In this document: positions 16,928-26,241 of the stretch, piece after piece
Numbering within the stretch: the stretch's first letter is position 1
How the letters are laid out: every line of letters begins with the position of its first letter
Assembly: GCA_964514385.1 (NCBI GenBank)
Contig: CAZEQJ010000001.1
Location: forward strand, 124,001 to 188,000
DNA length: 64,000 nt
Source of the DNA: CAZEQJ01 sp964514385
GTDB lineage: Bacteria > Bacteroidota > Bacteroidia > Cytophagales > Cyclobacteriaceae
Direction: 5' to 3'
The notes under the pieces: model-generated
Told to the model about the DNA's origin: nothing
The model's input: the letters and a program-made list of their open reading frames with translations, nothing else
Databases searched by the model: none
Translations under genes and position numbers: made by a program

Positions 16928-17687
16928 TCACTTTTTACCAAAACGCCAGTTCAATCCCATTTGGATGCCTAACCCTTTGCTTTGCATGCTTCGGTCCGGG
17001 TATTTGCAAAATAATTGTAATTATATCCGGAGCCATTGCTGTAGGTGAATCCTCCGTATAGCTGTGCCCTCTGTGTTAAATCTACATCATACCTCCGGAA
17101 AATTGATGATTGAAGGCTGCACCTAAAAGACCATAGGTGGCAAAATATTCTCCGTATATAGAAAAGTCATCTGTAAAAGAACGTGTCAGGCGTGCTCCCC
17201 CATTCCATATTTCTGAATAAAAATCCCTTCTCATGCCAAAAGAAGCCGATAGATTCATCCTGTCACTGATTTTTTGATCCATTATTAATTGTACTCCAAT
17301 AAAACGAATATCACTTATCAAGAAATTACCCATAAGCGAGATTCCGGGTTTGTACTGATTCTGTGTCATCAGCTTGATTTTAGTCCCCAGCGAAAAATCA
17401 ATCCAGGGTTGCCTTCGTTGATCTGTCAACATAATACCACCCCGCAATTCAATTCTATCAGTAAGCCCGTACCTTAATTCGTTAATATAATCCTTAAAAT
17501 ATGTGGTACGATCAATCATTCCTTCACTTGTATAATGACTGATTTGATATTCAAAATGAGATTGTAGCACAAAGTTACCTTTACCAACTGTGTAGGAATT
17601 AAGAACGTTACCTGGTCTTTCAAACCCATTTTCCTGTGCAAATGATAAAACAGTCGAAAAAAGGATAGCGAATAGAGTATGTTTCAT
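16928..17687 (-). pseudogene. Outer-membrane barrel of the phenol-degradation MetA-like family, two frameshifts
   Basis: The start (17687) gives a signal peptide and strands such as RYGLTDRIELRGGIMLTDQR and RPGNVLNSYTVGKGNFVLQS, matching the transporter (MetA-pathway) barrel family. The first frame stops at 17082 after FSGGMM. One base over, the barrel continues as YDVDLTQRAQLYGGFTYSNG (17090 to about 17000). A second one-base shift near 16992 restores SMQSKGLGIQMGLNWRFG and the natural stop at 16928-16930. Joined, about 252 residues make a complete barrel with a closing strand ending Phe-Gly-Lys-Lys. Two independent shifts favour a real pseudogene, though sequencing error is possible. Confidence 0.75.
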
Positions 17688-17836
17688 AGTTGTTTTAATT
17701 ATTTAATATTATCAGGATGCTAACTTTTCTTTTTTGGTTGCATTAGTCGACAGACATTGAGGTAGTTGGTGGTTAATTGTCATAAGGCTACAGATAAGCG
17801 AGCTGAATTCGTCTTGTTCAGCTTAGCTTTAAGCTT

Positions 17837-18652
17837 TCACCTTTCACCTTCAGCCTCTATAACCCTCGCCGTCAATATCCGCACTTCATCAATCGGCCGC
17901 TCACCATCTACCGGTACTGCTGCAATGCTATCCACCACATCCATCCCCTGAATCACTTCACCCCAAACGGTATAATTCTGATCCAAATGGGATGCCCCTC
18001 CAATGGTACGATACACCTCCCTATGCTCCTCCGGTATGGTATAGCGCTCAAACTCCTGTGTTTCTGCAAGTACGCGAATGGAGTCATTGATTTCGTTTGC
18101 CTTTCGCCACTCTCTGTTTTCCTGTGCTTCTAAAAATGCCTCCTTCAATGCCGCATTCTTCGGATCATTCATGGCGTAATATTCACTCAGGTAGGTATTG
18201 ATCCGCTCCTCATTGCGGTCAATGATACTATCCGGAATGGGTCCGTTCCCCTGCACCAGAAAAAACTGAGAAGCTGCCGATCGTCGCTCCGGATTGTTGT
18301 TCCGTGCTGCATTCAACGCACCACGTTTATGAAATAAATCCGGATGAATCTCAGCCGGGATCGTATAATCCAGCCCATGGATCGTCGTGTCTGACTCATC
18401 ACGTGTTCGTGGATTACCGGTCTGAATACCAAACCCCTCTACTACCCGGTGAAACTGAATGCTATCGTAAAAACCCTCATTCACCAACTTGATAAAATTG
18501 TCGCGGTGCTGCGGCGTCTTATTGGACAACTCCAATACAATGGTACCTTTTGTGGTGATCAACTCAACTTTCGTTTTTTGTTCTTCTTCTTCCTGCTGCG
18601 GACTACAGGATAAAACCATTATTGAAATAACGGTTAATAAAAATGCTTTCAT
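17837..18652 (-). CDS. Cyclophilin-type peptidyl-prolyl isomerase lipoprotein
   Basis: This 271-residue protein has a lipobox V-L-S-C (Cys16) and a Glu-rich linker. The cyclophilin domain starts at VELITTKGTIVLELSN and has the active-site segment IQFHRVVEGFGIQTGN and the late VWGEVIQGMDVVDSIAA. A segment of about 65 residues between them (from NRKEERI-like helices to VLAETQEFERY, residues 145-210) is an insertion compared with compact cyclophilins. The protein should assist folding in the periplasm while tethered to a membrane. Several Bacteroidota cyclophilin lipoproteins carry a similar insert. Confidence 0.9.
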   Translation of the reverse strand: MKAFLLTVISIMVLSCSPQQEEEEQKTKVELITTKGTIVLELSNKTPQHRDNFIKLVNEGFYDSIQFHRVVEGFGIQTGNPRTRDESDTTIHGLDYTIPAEIHPDLFHKRGALNAARNNNPERRSAASQFFLVQGNGPIPDSIIDRNEERINTYLSEYYAMNDPKNAALKEAFLEAQENREWRKANEINDSIRVLAETQEFERYTIPEEHREVYRTIGGASHLDQNYTVWGEVIQGMDVVDSIAAVPVDGERPIDEVRILTARVIEAEGER

Positions 18653-18700
18653 ATCTGATGAATTAAAAGCTCAAGATAAAAAAGAAAATTAAAGGCGTGG

Positions 18701-19048
18701 CTATTTATCCTCCTCCTGTTGTTTAAGGTAATCGTCAAGATCTTCGGTATTTGTTTTCTCCCAGAATTTCACACCGGTGATCACAGCGGCGCGGGACACA
18801 ATATGCGCTGCAAGCGGAGCGATAAGAAATACAAAAAAAAGAATGGCAAATATCTCAATATAAATCAGAATATCATCATAATGAATTCCCACGCCCATGA
18901 GTATCAACAACACACCCAACACCACAGCTTTGGTACTGGCAGAATTACGGATATAAAAGTCAGGCAGTCGCACCATCCCAATAGATGATATCAGCATAAA
19001 CACTGCCCCAGTAAGCATTAAAACTGCACTAATAATGTCCCTGATCAT
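18701..19048 (-). CDS. mnhG: Mrp Na+/H+ antiporter subunit G
   Basis: Starting at Met13 of the longest frame gives MIRDIISAVLMLTGAVFMLI, the normal MnhG N-terminus, followed by LPDFYIRNSASTKAVVLGVL and a third helix, with a charged cytoplasmic tail. About 115 residues and three helices agree with the family. It is the last of seven subunits (A-G) of the Mrp complex and overlaps mnhF by 20 nt. MnhG is needed for assembly or activity of the antiporter complex. Confidence 0.92.
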   Translation of the reverse strand: MIRDIISAVLMLTGAVFMLISSIGMVRLPDFYIRNSASTKAVVLGVLLILMGVGIHYDDILIYIEIFAILFFVFLIAPLAAHIVSRAAVITGVKFWEKTNTEDLDDYLKQQEEDK

Positions 19049-19322
19049 CGTCTTTGTTTCTTTTTTGTACCAGATAATAGGCAAAGGTCATAGTGCCAAC
19101 AAACGCCACCAGCGACATCGTTAACGCCACATTCAGATACGTTTTTTCCTCTGCCAGAATAGAATAAATTGCCAGTATCGCCAACAGGTTGGCCGAAAAT
19201 ACATCCAGTGATATAACACGATCCGGCAGACTCGGGCCAATCACAAACCGGACGAGCGTCAGTATCATGCTGGCACACATAATGCCAATAGCGATATAGG
19301 CAGAAAGTATAAAAAAACTCAT
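19029..19322 (-). CDS. mnhF: Mrp Na+/H+ antiporter subunit F
   Basis: This 97-residue protein has three helices and the MnhF motif RFVIGPSLPDRVISLDV, followed by LLAILAIYSILAEEKTYL. Its start overlaps the stop of mnhE by 4 nt. It is a small membrane subunit of the Mrp complex. Confidence 0.93.
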   Translation of the reverse strand: MSFFILSAYIAIGIMCASMILTLVRFVIGPSLPDRVISLDVFSANLLAILAIYSILAEEKTYLNVALTMSLVAFVGTMTFAYYLVQKRNKDDDQGHY

Positions 19323-19819
19323 CGCTGATTTCTTGTTATTTCCAGTATTCTACGTTCAAACCCTTCCTTGATATCATGGATAATTTTTTCTTTAGCCCCT
19401 CCCTTTACATATACTTCATGTATATAAAGTGTTTTACGGTCTCCGGAAACATCTACGCTCAGTGTTCCCGGCGTAAGGGTAATAAAGTTCGCCAATAATG
19501 TGATTTCGAGATCTGATTCTGCTTTCAGGGGAAGTGCCAGGATCGCCGGCTCCATATGGTCTTTCGGGGTAAGCACATCATAGGCTACTTTCACCGACGC
19601 CACTACCATTTCCTTGAGGTAAAAAAATATCAGTGAGCCTATTTTTGGTGTCTTATAAAATGCCGTTCTGTTGTAAAAAAAGGAAAAAAGCCAAAAGATA
19701 ACATTCCATCCGGCAAAAAGGACCAAAGTAGCAAACCCACCTGATGGCAATTCCTGAAAAACCGAGCGGGTAAACCATGTCATAAGTAAGGTAAGCAATA
19801 TGTTGAGTATGATATACAT
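19319..19819 (-). CDS. mnhE: Mrp Na+/H+ antiporter subunit E
   Basis: Met16 of the longest frame (MYIILNILLTLLMTWF) is taken as the start because it begins the first helix and lies one base beyond the mnhD stop. The motif LANFITLTPGTLSVDV and HEVYVKGG near the C-terminus are diagnostic for MnhE. About 166 residues fits the family. It is a membrane subunit of the Mrp complex. Confidence 0.93.
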   Translation of the reverse strand: MYIILNILLTLLMTWFTRSVFQELPSGGFATLVLFAGWNVIFWLFSFFYNRTAFYKTPKIGSLIFFYLKEMVVASVKVAYDVLTPKDHMEPAILALPLKAESDLEITLLANFITLTPGTLSVDVSGDRKTLYIHEVYVKGGAKEKIIHDIKEGFERRILEITRNQR

Positions 19820-19820
19820 G

Positions 19821-21326
19821 TCATTCAGTTGGTAAAACAGCCTGGATATATTCAGCGGGGTCAAGCAATTGGTCCGCTGTACGTTGTGAAAAGGAAATAA
19901 ACCAATCCGGGTAAAGACTTAAACTTAATGTACCTAACGTAAGTAAAACGGAAGCTGTGAGCATCATGACATATGATTTTAGTTCAGGACGGTTATCCTC
20001 CTGAACCTCTTTCCTGTCAGGCTGCCAGAATACCGAACGCCAGATTTTTGTCATGGAAAACAGGGTAAGCAACCCTACCAGTAAGGATATGCCCACAATA
20101 AAATATTGCTCCGATACCAACCCGGCCTGTGCCAGCATAAACTTTCCCCAAAAGCCGGACAGCGGTGGTATTCCGGCCAGCGAGAAGGCAGAAATCACAA
20201 ATAAAAATGCCATCCACGGATACCGGTCATATACACCACCAGAGCGCAAGAGGGAAAAGGTGCCCGTTACTTTTCTGGTGAGCCCGCTGATAAGAAATAA
20301 ATTAGTTTTCACAAGGATATGATGTATGATATAAAATATGGCTCCGGCCATGGCCATGCGTGTAAATAAACCAAGACCCATGACCATATAACCGATCTGG
20401 CTTATGATATGAAAAGACAGTATTTTTCTGAAATCCGATTGCGACACAGCACCCAACACACCAAAAAACATGGTCATGCCCGCAATTATCAGCAGAAAAT
20501 TATGGGTAAGGGCAACATCGAAAACAAATAAAAGGGTAAAAAAACGTATCAGGGCATAGACACCGACCTTGGTCAGCAATCCGGCCATAAGGGCAGCAAT
20601 ACTCACGGGAGGTGTGGGATAGGATGCCGGCAGCCAGGAAAAGAGTGGGAATAATGCCGCCTTCATGCCAAAACCAATGAAGAAAAATACCAGGGATACG
20701 AGGAGTATTCCCTCATCATGCCCGGGTATCAATACCGCCAGCTGCGCCATATTTAGGGTGCCCGTAACCCTGTATAAAATCCCTATTCCCGTAAGGAGAA
20801 AGCCTGATGAAATAAAGCTTAGGATCACATATTTAACTGATCCTTCAAGTTGTGAATCCTTGTTGCCCAGCACCATGAGTACGAAAGAGGAAACCAGCAT
20901 GACCTCAAACCATACATAGAGGTTAAAAATATCACCGGTTAGGAATGACCCGCATACTCCGAAAAGGAGTATTAGCATAAGGGGAAAAAACCCGTTTTGC
21001 TTATGCATTGATGATATATCCTGAAGCGCGTAGAGCACAATAGCCAGGGCAATTACCGAAGAAATCAATACCATGAGCGATGCAAAAAGGTCGGCAACGA
21101 GGGTAATGCCGTAAGGTGCCTGCCAGCTACCGATTTGAATGACCTCAATACCATGTGCTGACACCCGCATCAGCAGCAAAACAGAAGAGAGGAAAAATAA
21201 AAAGGCAGTGATTAATGTGGTGATCGTCTGTACGGTGATGTTTTTCCAGAATAATACCGATACAATAAATCCCAGGATCAGGATCCATAACGGCAACAGT
21301 ATAAAGGGCAGATTCAGGTTAATCAC
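19821..21326 (-). CDS. mnhD: Mrp Na+/H+ antiporter subunit D
   Basis: This 501-residue, 14-helix protein is homologous to proton-pumping complex I subunits (NuoM/N type). It carries the conserved KAALFPLFSWLPASYPTPP and LLTKVGVYALIRF segments with buried Lys residues, plus the mid-membrane Glu in YVWFEVMLVSSF. It is one of the two large antiporter-like subunits that carry out H+ translocation in Mrp. Its start overlaps the mnhC stop by one base. Confidence 0.95.
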   Translation of the reverse strand: MINLNLPFILLPLWILILGFIVSVLFWKNITVQTITTLITAFLFFLSSVLLLMRVSAHGIEVIQIGSWQAPYGITLVADLFASLMVLISSVIALAIVLYALQDISSMHKQNGFFPLMLILLFGVCGSFLTGDIFNLYVWFEVMLVSSFVLMVLGNKDSQLEGSVKYVILSFISSGFLLTGIGILYRVTGTLNMAQLAVLIPGHDEGILLVSLVFFFIGFGMKAALFPLFSWLPASYPTPPVSIAALMAGLLTKVGVYALIRFFTLLFVFDVALTHNFLLIIAGMTMFFGVLGAVSQSDFRKILSFHIISQIGYMVMGLGLFTRMAMAGAIFYIIHHILVKTNLFLISGLTRKVTGTFSLLRSGGVYDRYPWMAFLFVISAFSLAGIPPLSGFWGKFMLAQAGLVSEQYFIVGISLLVGLLTLFSMTKIWRSVFWQPDRKEVQEDNRPELKSYVMMLTASVLLTLGTLSLSLYPDWFISFSQRTADQLLDPAEYIQAVLPTE

Positions 21327-21673
21327 TATATAGCATCCGTTGTATTTAGTTCATCCAGGTCTTCGGTACCTGTTTTCTCATATACTTTTTTTAGCAAAAC
21401 GATGACAAACAGCTGAACCCCAATGCTGATGACGATTGCGGTAAGAGTGAGCGCCTGTGGCAGCGGATCAGCCAGCACATCCGTGTCAATGCCGGCATCA
21501 CCGGTGAGCGGAGGTCCGTTTTTGGTAAGTCCTCCCGCCGAAAACAAAAAGAATATGGTTGCATATCCAAACAGGATCACGCCAATAATCAGCTTAAAAA
21601 AGCTTTTTTGGAACATCAGGAAAACACTCGACCCAAAAAGCAACCCTATAATCAGTGAAATGATCAGATTCAT
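21326..21673 (-). CDS. mnhC: Mrp Na+/H+ antiporter subunit C
   Basis: This 115-residue NuoK-like protein has three helices, including SFFKLIIGVILFGYATIFFL and DPLPQALTLTAIVISIGVQL. The motif D-P-L-P-Q-A-L-T-L-T-A-I-V-I is diagnostic for MnhC. It is separated from mnhB by one base. Confidence 0.95.
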   Translation of the reverse strand: MNLIISLIIGLLFGSSVFLMFQKSFFKLIIGVILFGYATIFFLFSAGGLTKNGPPLTGDAGIDTDVLADPLPQALTLTAIVISIGVQLFVIVLLKKVYEKTGTEDLDELNTTDAI

Positions 21674-21674
21674 A

Positions 21675-22082
21675 TTATTCGTCCGTTAGCAAAAATGTTA
21701 TGTTCAATACCACACCAAAAACCACAAAAAACACACCGGCGTCAAAGAAAATAGGCGTTCCCACCTTACCCACCAGTGGTATTTTCTGCTCTATCCAGAG
21801 GGGCGTCATAAAAGCTTTACCCTTAACCACTGAAAACATACCGCTTACCAACGCCAGGAGCAATCCAAGTGCAGCTACAAGCCTGGGCCTCAACCGAAAT
21901 CGACGCCTGGTGCTCCGGGCGCCAAACACCATGGTATGAATCATAAGAGGTATGGAAGCGATAAGGCCGGCAATAAAACCTCCACCGGGATTGTCGTGGC
22001 CCCTGAAAAACATGTAAAGTGCGAAACCAATAAACAACGGTGTAAGGGCCTTTAAAAGAGTAGAAAGAATGAGCGTTCTCAT
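21675..22082 (-). CDS. mnhB: Mrp Na+/H+ antiporter subunit B
   Basis: This 135-residue protein has four helices and the signature RGHDNPGGGFIAGLIASIPL. It is a membrane subunit of the Mrp complex. Its start overlaps the mnhA stop by 4 nt (ATGA). Confidence 0.95.
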   Translation of the reverse strand: MRTLILSTLLKALTPLFIGFALYMFFRGHDNPGGGFIAGLIASIPLMIHTMVFGARSTRRRFRLRPRLVAALGLLLALVSGMFSVVKGKAFMTPLWIEQKIPLVGKVGTPIFFDAGVFFVVFGVVLNITFLLTDE

Positions 22083-24376
22083 ATTTCGTTGGTTTGGCTT
22101 TTAAATCGCAGTAATGCCATTACCCCCAACATAGTGACCGTAAGCACTGTAATCTCACCGAGAGTGTCAAGGGCGCGAAAATCGACAAGAATAACATTGA
22201 CAGCATTTTCACCCTTCCCGAGATTGACACTGTTCTTTAAAAAGAAATTACGTAGCCGGTCAGCCTTTTCATATGCCAGCGTCAGGTATGAAACGATAGC
22301 CATAGTAAGTCCAAATACCACAGCTACAGGAAGATAACTTTTATGTGGTAATTTTTTTTTCAGTGTATAGGATGGAAGGCGGTGCAGGATGAGTATCATC
22401 AGGATCAGCGTTAATGTCTCAGCAAGAAACTGGGTGATGGCCACATCAGGTGCACTGAAAAGGGTGTAAGCCAATGCTATGCTGAACCCTATGATGCCAA
22501 ATGTTGCCGTAACAATGAGCCGTGAACGTGTGCGGAATAGGAATATTGTAGCCATTGATATAAGGCCAAATACCATGATTTCGTAAATCTGCAATCCTTC
22601 TGCGAGCGCCTTGGGTGAAGGGACTATTAACAGCTGATAGTCAGCAATCAGGGCCAGCAGTAACACTGAAAATGTAATAACGACGATGGTGATATAATTT
22701 CTCAGATACCCGCCCTGGATGACACGGGTTGTTCTTTTGGCCGTTGCCTCTGTCAACTCAAGTAACCACCCGTATATGGCATCGCCACTCAGCCAGGCAG
22801 GTTTGGTGAAATTACGGACATACTTTCTCAGCAAATATAATGCGCCACCTGAAACCCATGTGAATAAGCTCAACTGAAAAACGGTATTGAAGCCGTGCCA
22901 GATTTTAAGGTGCATATTGGTATCCGCAGCAAAGCCGGCTATAGCAGCATTTATCAATAATGGCTGTAATACCCCTGGAAAAACCCCGGTGACCAATCCG
23001 GCCATTGCCAGGATCAGTACGGTCGTCACCATCAGATAATGCGGCTCATTAGTGTGTATGCCTGTCTTCTTTTTTCTGTTAAAAAAAATATCATAAACTA
23101 TTTCTATGGCAATAGCCGTAAAAAAGGCGCTGGAAATAAAAAGCAACACAAGGAAAGGGCGTGCTAACATCATGTCGTCATGATAAAGCGTGTGATATAA
23201 CGACTCCTTTCCTATAAACCCAATAAACGGAAGTATACCCGCCATTGATGCTGCTGAAAAGAATAAAGCTGTACCGGAAAACGGCATCTTTTTGAAATTC
23301 AGTCTCAACTCTGATACCCTTCTTGTCCCTGCCTGCTGGTCGATGCTGCCTGCCACGAGGAAAAGCGCTCCTTTATAAAGGGCATGGGCCAGCAAATACA
23401 CCAATACGCTGTTTATTGCCGCTGCTGTACCAAAGCCTGTCATCATAAAAAAAATACCAAGAGCTGAAATAGTGGTGTAGGCCAGTATTCTCTTTAGGTC
23501 ATCCTGACCGAATGCTTTCAATGCTCCCCATGTCATGGTCACTGCACCAGTTATACCCAAAGCGTAATGCCAGAATGGATCAGTATTAAAAATGGGATTT
23601 AAGCGCAGGATAAGATATACCCCGGCTTTTACCATAGTAGCAGAATGCAGGTAGGCACTAACAGGTGTAGGTGCAGCCATCGCATTTGGCAGCCAGAAGT
23701 GAAACGGAAACTGCGCCGATTTTGTAAAGGCGCCGACAGCGATTAAAATAATAACCGTTGACCATACATAGCCCGGACCTGATCTAACGCTTGCATCCAT
23801 CATATCAGGGAGAAAAAAGCCAGCTTCAAATATGCTGTTCAACATTATGAAACCCGCCAACAGAGCCAGCCCTCCACCGGCTGTTATTAAAAGAGCCTGC
23901 CGTGCAGCCTTTCGGGAGTCTTCTTTTTGATTGTTAAAGCCGATCAGCAGAAAAGAACTAAAACTCGTCAACTCCCAAAAAACAAAAAGGCTGATCAGGT
24001 TAGCGGAAAGCACAAGACCCAGCATGGAACCCATAAAAAACAGCAAATAACCAAAGAAACGACCCTGCGATTTATAATGCTGCATATAAGTAAATGAATA
24101 AAGCATTACCAAAAGACCGGCTATGGTAACAAGCAGCGAAAAGAACAGGCTGAGACCATCCAGGTAGAAGTTGAGGTGTATATGCAGCGATGCAACCCAC
24201 GTATGATGAGTGGAGATGATGTTACCTTCACTGACTTCCGGTATGTTGAGGCTGAAAAATACTACCACACCGGCGACTACCGCAGTAAGAAATGCTGCCG
24301 TGATCATGCGGTAGCGCTCGTAAAAATGAGGAGCCAGGGCTGCTGATATCAATATGGCAAGTATAGCAGTGAGCAT
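22079..24376 (-). CDS. mnhA: Mrp Na+/H+ antiporter subunit A
   Basis: This 765-residue NuoL-like protein has the proton-channel segments FWELTSFSSFLLIGFNNQ (Glu in the fifth helix), KSAQFPFHFWLPNAMAAPTP and YLHSATMVKAGVYLI. The C-terminal third contains the MbhD/MbhE-like helices found fused to MnhA (ALAYTLFSAPDVAITQFLAE and DFRALDTLGEITVLTVTMLG). It is the largest subunit of the seven-gene antiporter that exports Na+ in exchange for H+. It is separated from the upstream stress-protein gene by 4 nt, so the operon very probably starts with that gene. Confidence 0.95.
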   Translation of the reverse strand: MLTAILAILISAALAPHFYERYRMITAAFLTAVVAGVVVFFSLNIPEVSEGNIISTHHTWVASLHIHLNFYLDGLSLFFSLLVTIAGLLVMLYSFTYMQHYKSQGRFFGYLLFFMGSMLGLVLSANLISLFVFWELTSFSSFLLIGFNNQKEDSRKAARQALLITAGGGLALLAGFIMLNSIFEAGFFLPDMMDASVRSGPGYVWSTVIILIAVGAFTKSAQFPFHFWLPNAMAAPTPVSAYLHSATMVKAGVYLILRLNPIFNTDPFWHYALGITGAVTMTWGALKAFGQDDLKRILAYTTISALGIFFMMTGFGTAAAINSVLVYLLAHALYKGALFLVAGSIDQQAGTRRVSELRLNFKKMPFSGTALFFSAASMAGILPFIGFIGKESLYHTLYHDDMMLARPFLVLLFISSAFFTAIAIEIVYDIFFNRKKKTGIHTNEPHYLMVTTVLILAMAGLVTGVFPGVLQPLLINAAIAGFAADTNMHLKIWHGFNTVFQLSLFTWVSGGALYLLRKYVRNFTKPAWLSGDAIYGWLLELTEATAKRTTRVIQGGYLRNYITIVVITFSVLLLALIADYQLLIVPSPKALAEGLQIYEIMVFGLISMATIFLFRTRSRLIVTATFGIIGFSIALAYTLFSAPDVAITQFLAETLTLILMILILHRLPSYTLKKKLPHKSYLPVAVVFGLTMAIVSYLTLAYEKADRLRNFFLKNSVNLGKGENAVNVILVDFRALDTLGEITVLTVTMLGVMALLRFKSQTNEI

Positions 24377-24380
24377 GCTG

Positions 24381-25259
24381 TTATAGTTGTTTTATTGCCT
24401 CTGTGATATCCATAACTTCATTATTTTCCTTTACAATCAGCATCGGAATATCATATATTCTCCCTATCGTCTTTTTTGCGACACTACCGGATAAAAGCGA
24501 TGCAGCACCTGTACGTCCCTTCGATCCCATGATGACCATGTCTGCGTTTTCGTCAGAAAGAAAGCGTGAGATGCATGCTGACGGTTGGTTAGTCCTGTCA
24601 TACCGGTAGTGCATTTGTATATTTTGGAGACTGGCATTTTCAAAAAGATTTTCTGCTTCTTCACGGGCATTTTTTTCCATGATGGAAGCAAACTCTTCCC
24701 TGCTTTTGCCGGAAGTATGATATCCTGTAGGAACCTGAAAACAATGTAATCCGAGGACCTCAGCGCTACCCCTCGCCGCCATTTCTAAAGCATACTGCAG
24801 CGCATGCAACGATACAGCTGTGAAATCAAAGGGTACACATATGCGCCTTACCTTTGAAACCGGCTTTGACGGTGTTAGTAAAAGTGATTTTCCTGGCTTC
24901 TTTATGAGATTACCAACGTCAACCGCATGGTCAGGCCGATCATGACGTCCAAGCATCAAAAGGTCTATCCTGTTCTGCCTGCTCCACTCTCTTAAATGAT
25001 CATCTGGCTGGCCCTCAATCAAAAGCAACTCATAAGAAAAGGCGAATTCCTGAAAAAAAGTGTTAACCCTGTCCTCTAGCCCGGCAATCAGATCTTCACG
25101 ATCATTTTCAGTACCAAAAATATTGGACCTGATATGGGTAAAAAATACCTTTTTTGGTTGGAGCAGGCCTAAGTTTTCCTTCAAAAAGCCCAGTATCTGG
25201 TAATCGGCTGATGAAAAATTAAGACCCGCAAGAATATATTCAGAAAATCCGGATGCCAT
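24381..25259 (-). CDS. Universal stress protein, two UspA domains, heading the Mrp operon
   Basis: This 292-residue protein has two tandem Usp-like halves. The second (from about residue 140, RRICVPFDFTAVSLHALQYA) keeps the ATP-binding motif GSKGRTGAASLLSGS (G-2X-G-9X-G-S). The first half has lost this motif (LGRHDRPDHAVDVGNLIKKP), so probably only one site binds nucleotide. The 4-nt gap to mnhA implies co-transcription. Usp proteins beside ion transporters are thought to regulate them or to respond to energy or salt stress, an inference here. Confidence 0.9.
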   Translation of the reverse strand: MASGFSEYILAGLNFSSADYQILGFLKENLGLLQPKKVFFTHIRSNIFGTENDREDLIAGLEDRVNTFFQEFAFSYELLLIEGQPDDHLREWSRQNRIDLLMLGRHDRPDHAVDVGNLIKKPGKSLLLTPSKPVSKVRRICVPFDFTAVSLHALQYALEMAARGSAEVLGLHCFQVPTGYHTSGKSREEFASIMEKNAREEAENLFENASLQNIQMHYRYDRTNQPSACISRFLSDENADMVIMGSKGRTGAASLLSGSVAKKTIGRIYDIPMLIVKENNEVMDITEAIKQL

Positions 25260-25326
25260 GATTAAATTTTAATCCTGAGCATCCTTATTTAATAAATTAT
25301 GACAGAAATCCTAATTTTTATAGAGA

Positions 25327-26241
25327 TTACATTTGCTCATTCCTTCGGAAATAAGCTGCATCAACAAAAAGCTCTGGCACCCGCGAGCCCGAAACGGCAA
25401 AATACTCATCGCGGTATCTTCCGATAAGAAAACCATTTAACCGGTTCTCACTGAAAATCAGTGTATGTGATGTTCCATTCAACGCTGTGACCTCAATAGA
25501 ATCAGCTGCAAAAAACTCGTAATTGGGATCTGCCTGATGAATCTCGTCTTCAGTAAGAAACTGATTCACATTAAAACGTTGAAATTGCTGCACATAAGCC
25601 ATCATGGCTGTGGTATCCATTTCCCCGATTCCGGCTATTTGCAGAAAATCCTTATGATAGCGGATTTCAGTGCTGCCCCTGCTGCCTCTGTATATGAGGG
25701 ATTGCAGGTTGAGCCATGACACTGAAAACAGTTCTTTGGAGCGCCACTGCCCTTCACTGAGATAAAATATTCCTCCAACAAAGGTTGCATAACCCGGTAT
25801 ATAGGCTTCCACCCACCTGTCATCAGTAAAGAGGTAGGTGGTGTTGTTTTCAGGATCCGGAGTGATCTTAACATCAGTGACTCCGTCTGTGCCGGTCAAT
25901 ACGAGCTGAACGCCGAGCGAATCGTACCACTGCCCTACCTCCTGCTCCTCTTCGGCTGAAAGAAAACGGCGAAATTTGATATCTTGTATAAATGTAAGGG
26001 CTATGCGTAGCACATTATCATCTGCATCGAGCGTATCATTGATCATCCATCCCTGGCTGCCTTCTGTGAGCTTATGGCTGATGTCGTCGAAAGCCAGTCG
26101 TATTTCAGTTACCGCTGCACTGTCCGGAAGGTTCAGATTATATCGTGCCCCTCTGTTACCTGTGTTGCTTAATAACGCCAGTGTCACAGATATCACCACA
26201 AGTGACCAGAATATAACTGTCAGCTTACGTAACTGCGTCAT
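25327..26241 (-). CDS. DUF4340-domain protein in the gliding ABC operon
   Basis: This 304-residue protein has one N-terminal transmembrane helix (LTVIFWSLVVISVTLALLS) and a periplasmic beta-rich region typical of DUF4340 (DSAAVTEIRLAFDDISHKL, LYLSEGQWRSKELF-like and LIYRGSRGSTEIRY). Its start overlaps the GldG stop by 4 nt. Position at the end of gldA-gldF-gldG suggests that it is an accessory of the same ABC complex. No catalytic function is evident. Confidence 0.85.
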   Translation of the reverse strand: MTQLRKLTVIFWSLVVISVTLALLSNTGNRGARYNLNLPDSAAVTEIRLAFDDISHKLTEGSQGWMINDTLDADDNVLRIALTFIQDIKFRRFLSAEEEQEVGQWYDSLGVQLVLTGTDGVTDVKITPDPENNTTYLFTDDRWVEAYIPGYATFVGGIFYLSEGQWRSKELFSVSWLNLQSLIYRGSRGSTEIRYHKDFLQIAGIGEMDTTAMMAYVQQFQRFNVNQFLTEDEIHQADPNYEFFAADSIEVTALNGTSHTLIFSENRLNGFLIGRYRDEYFAVSGSRVPELFVDAAYFRRNEQM

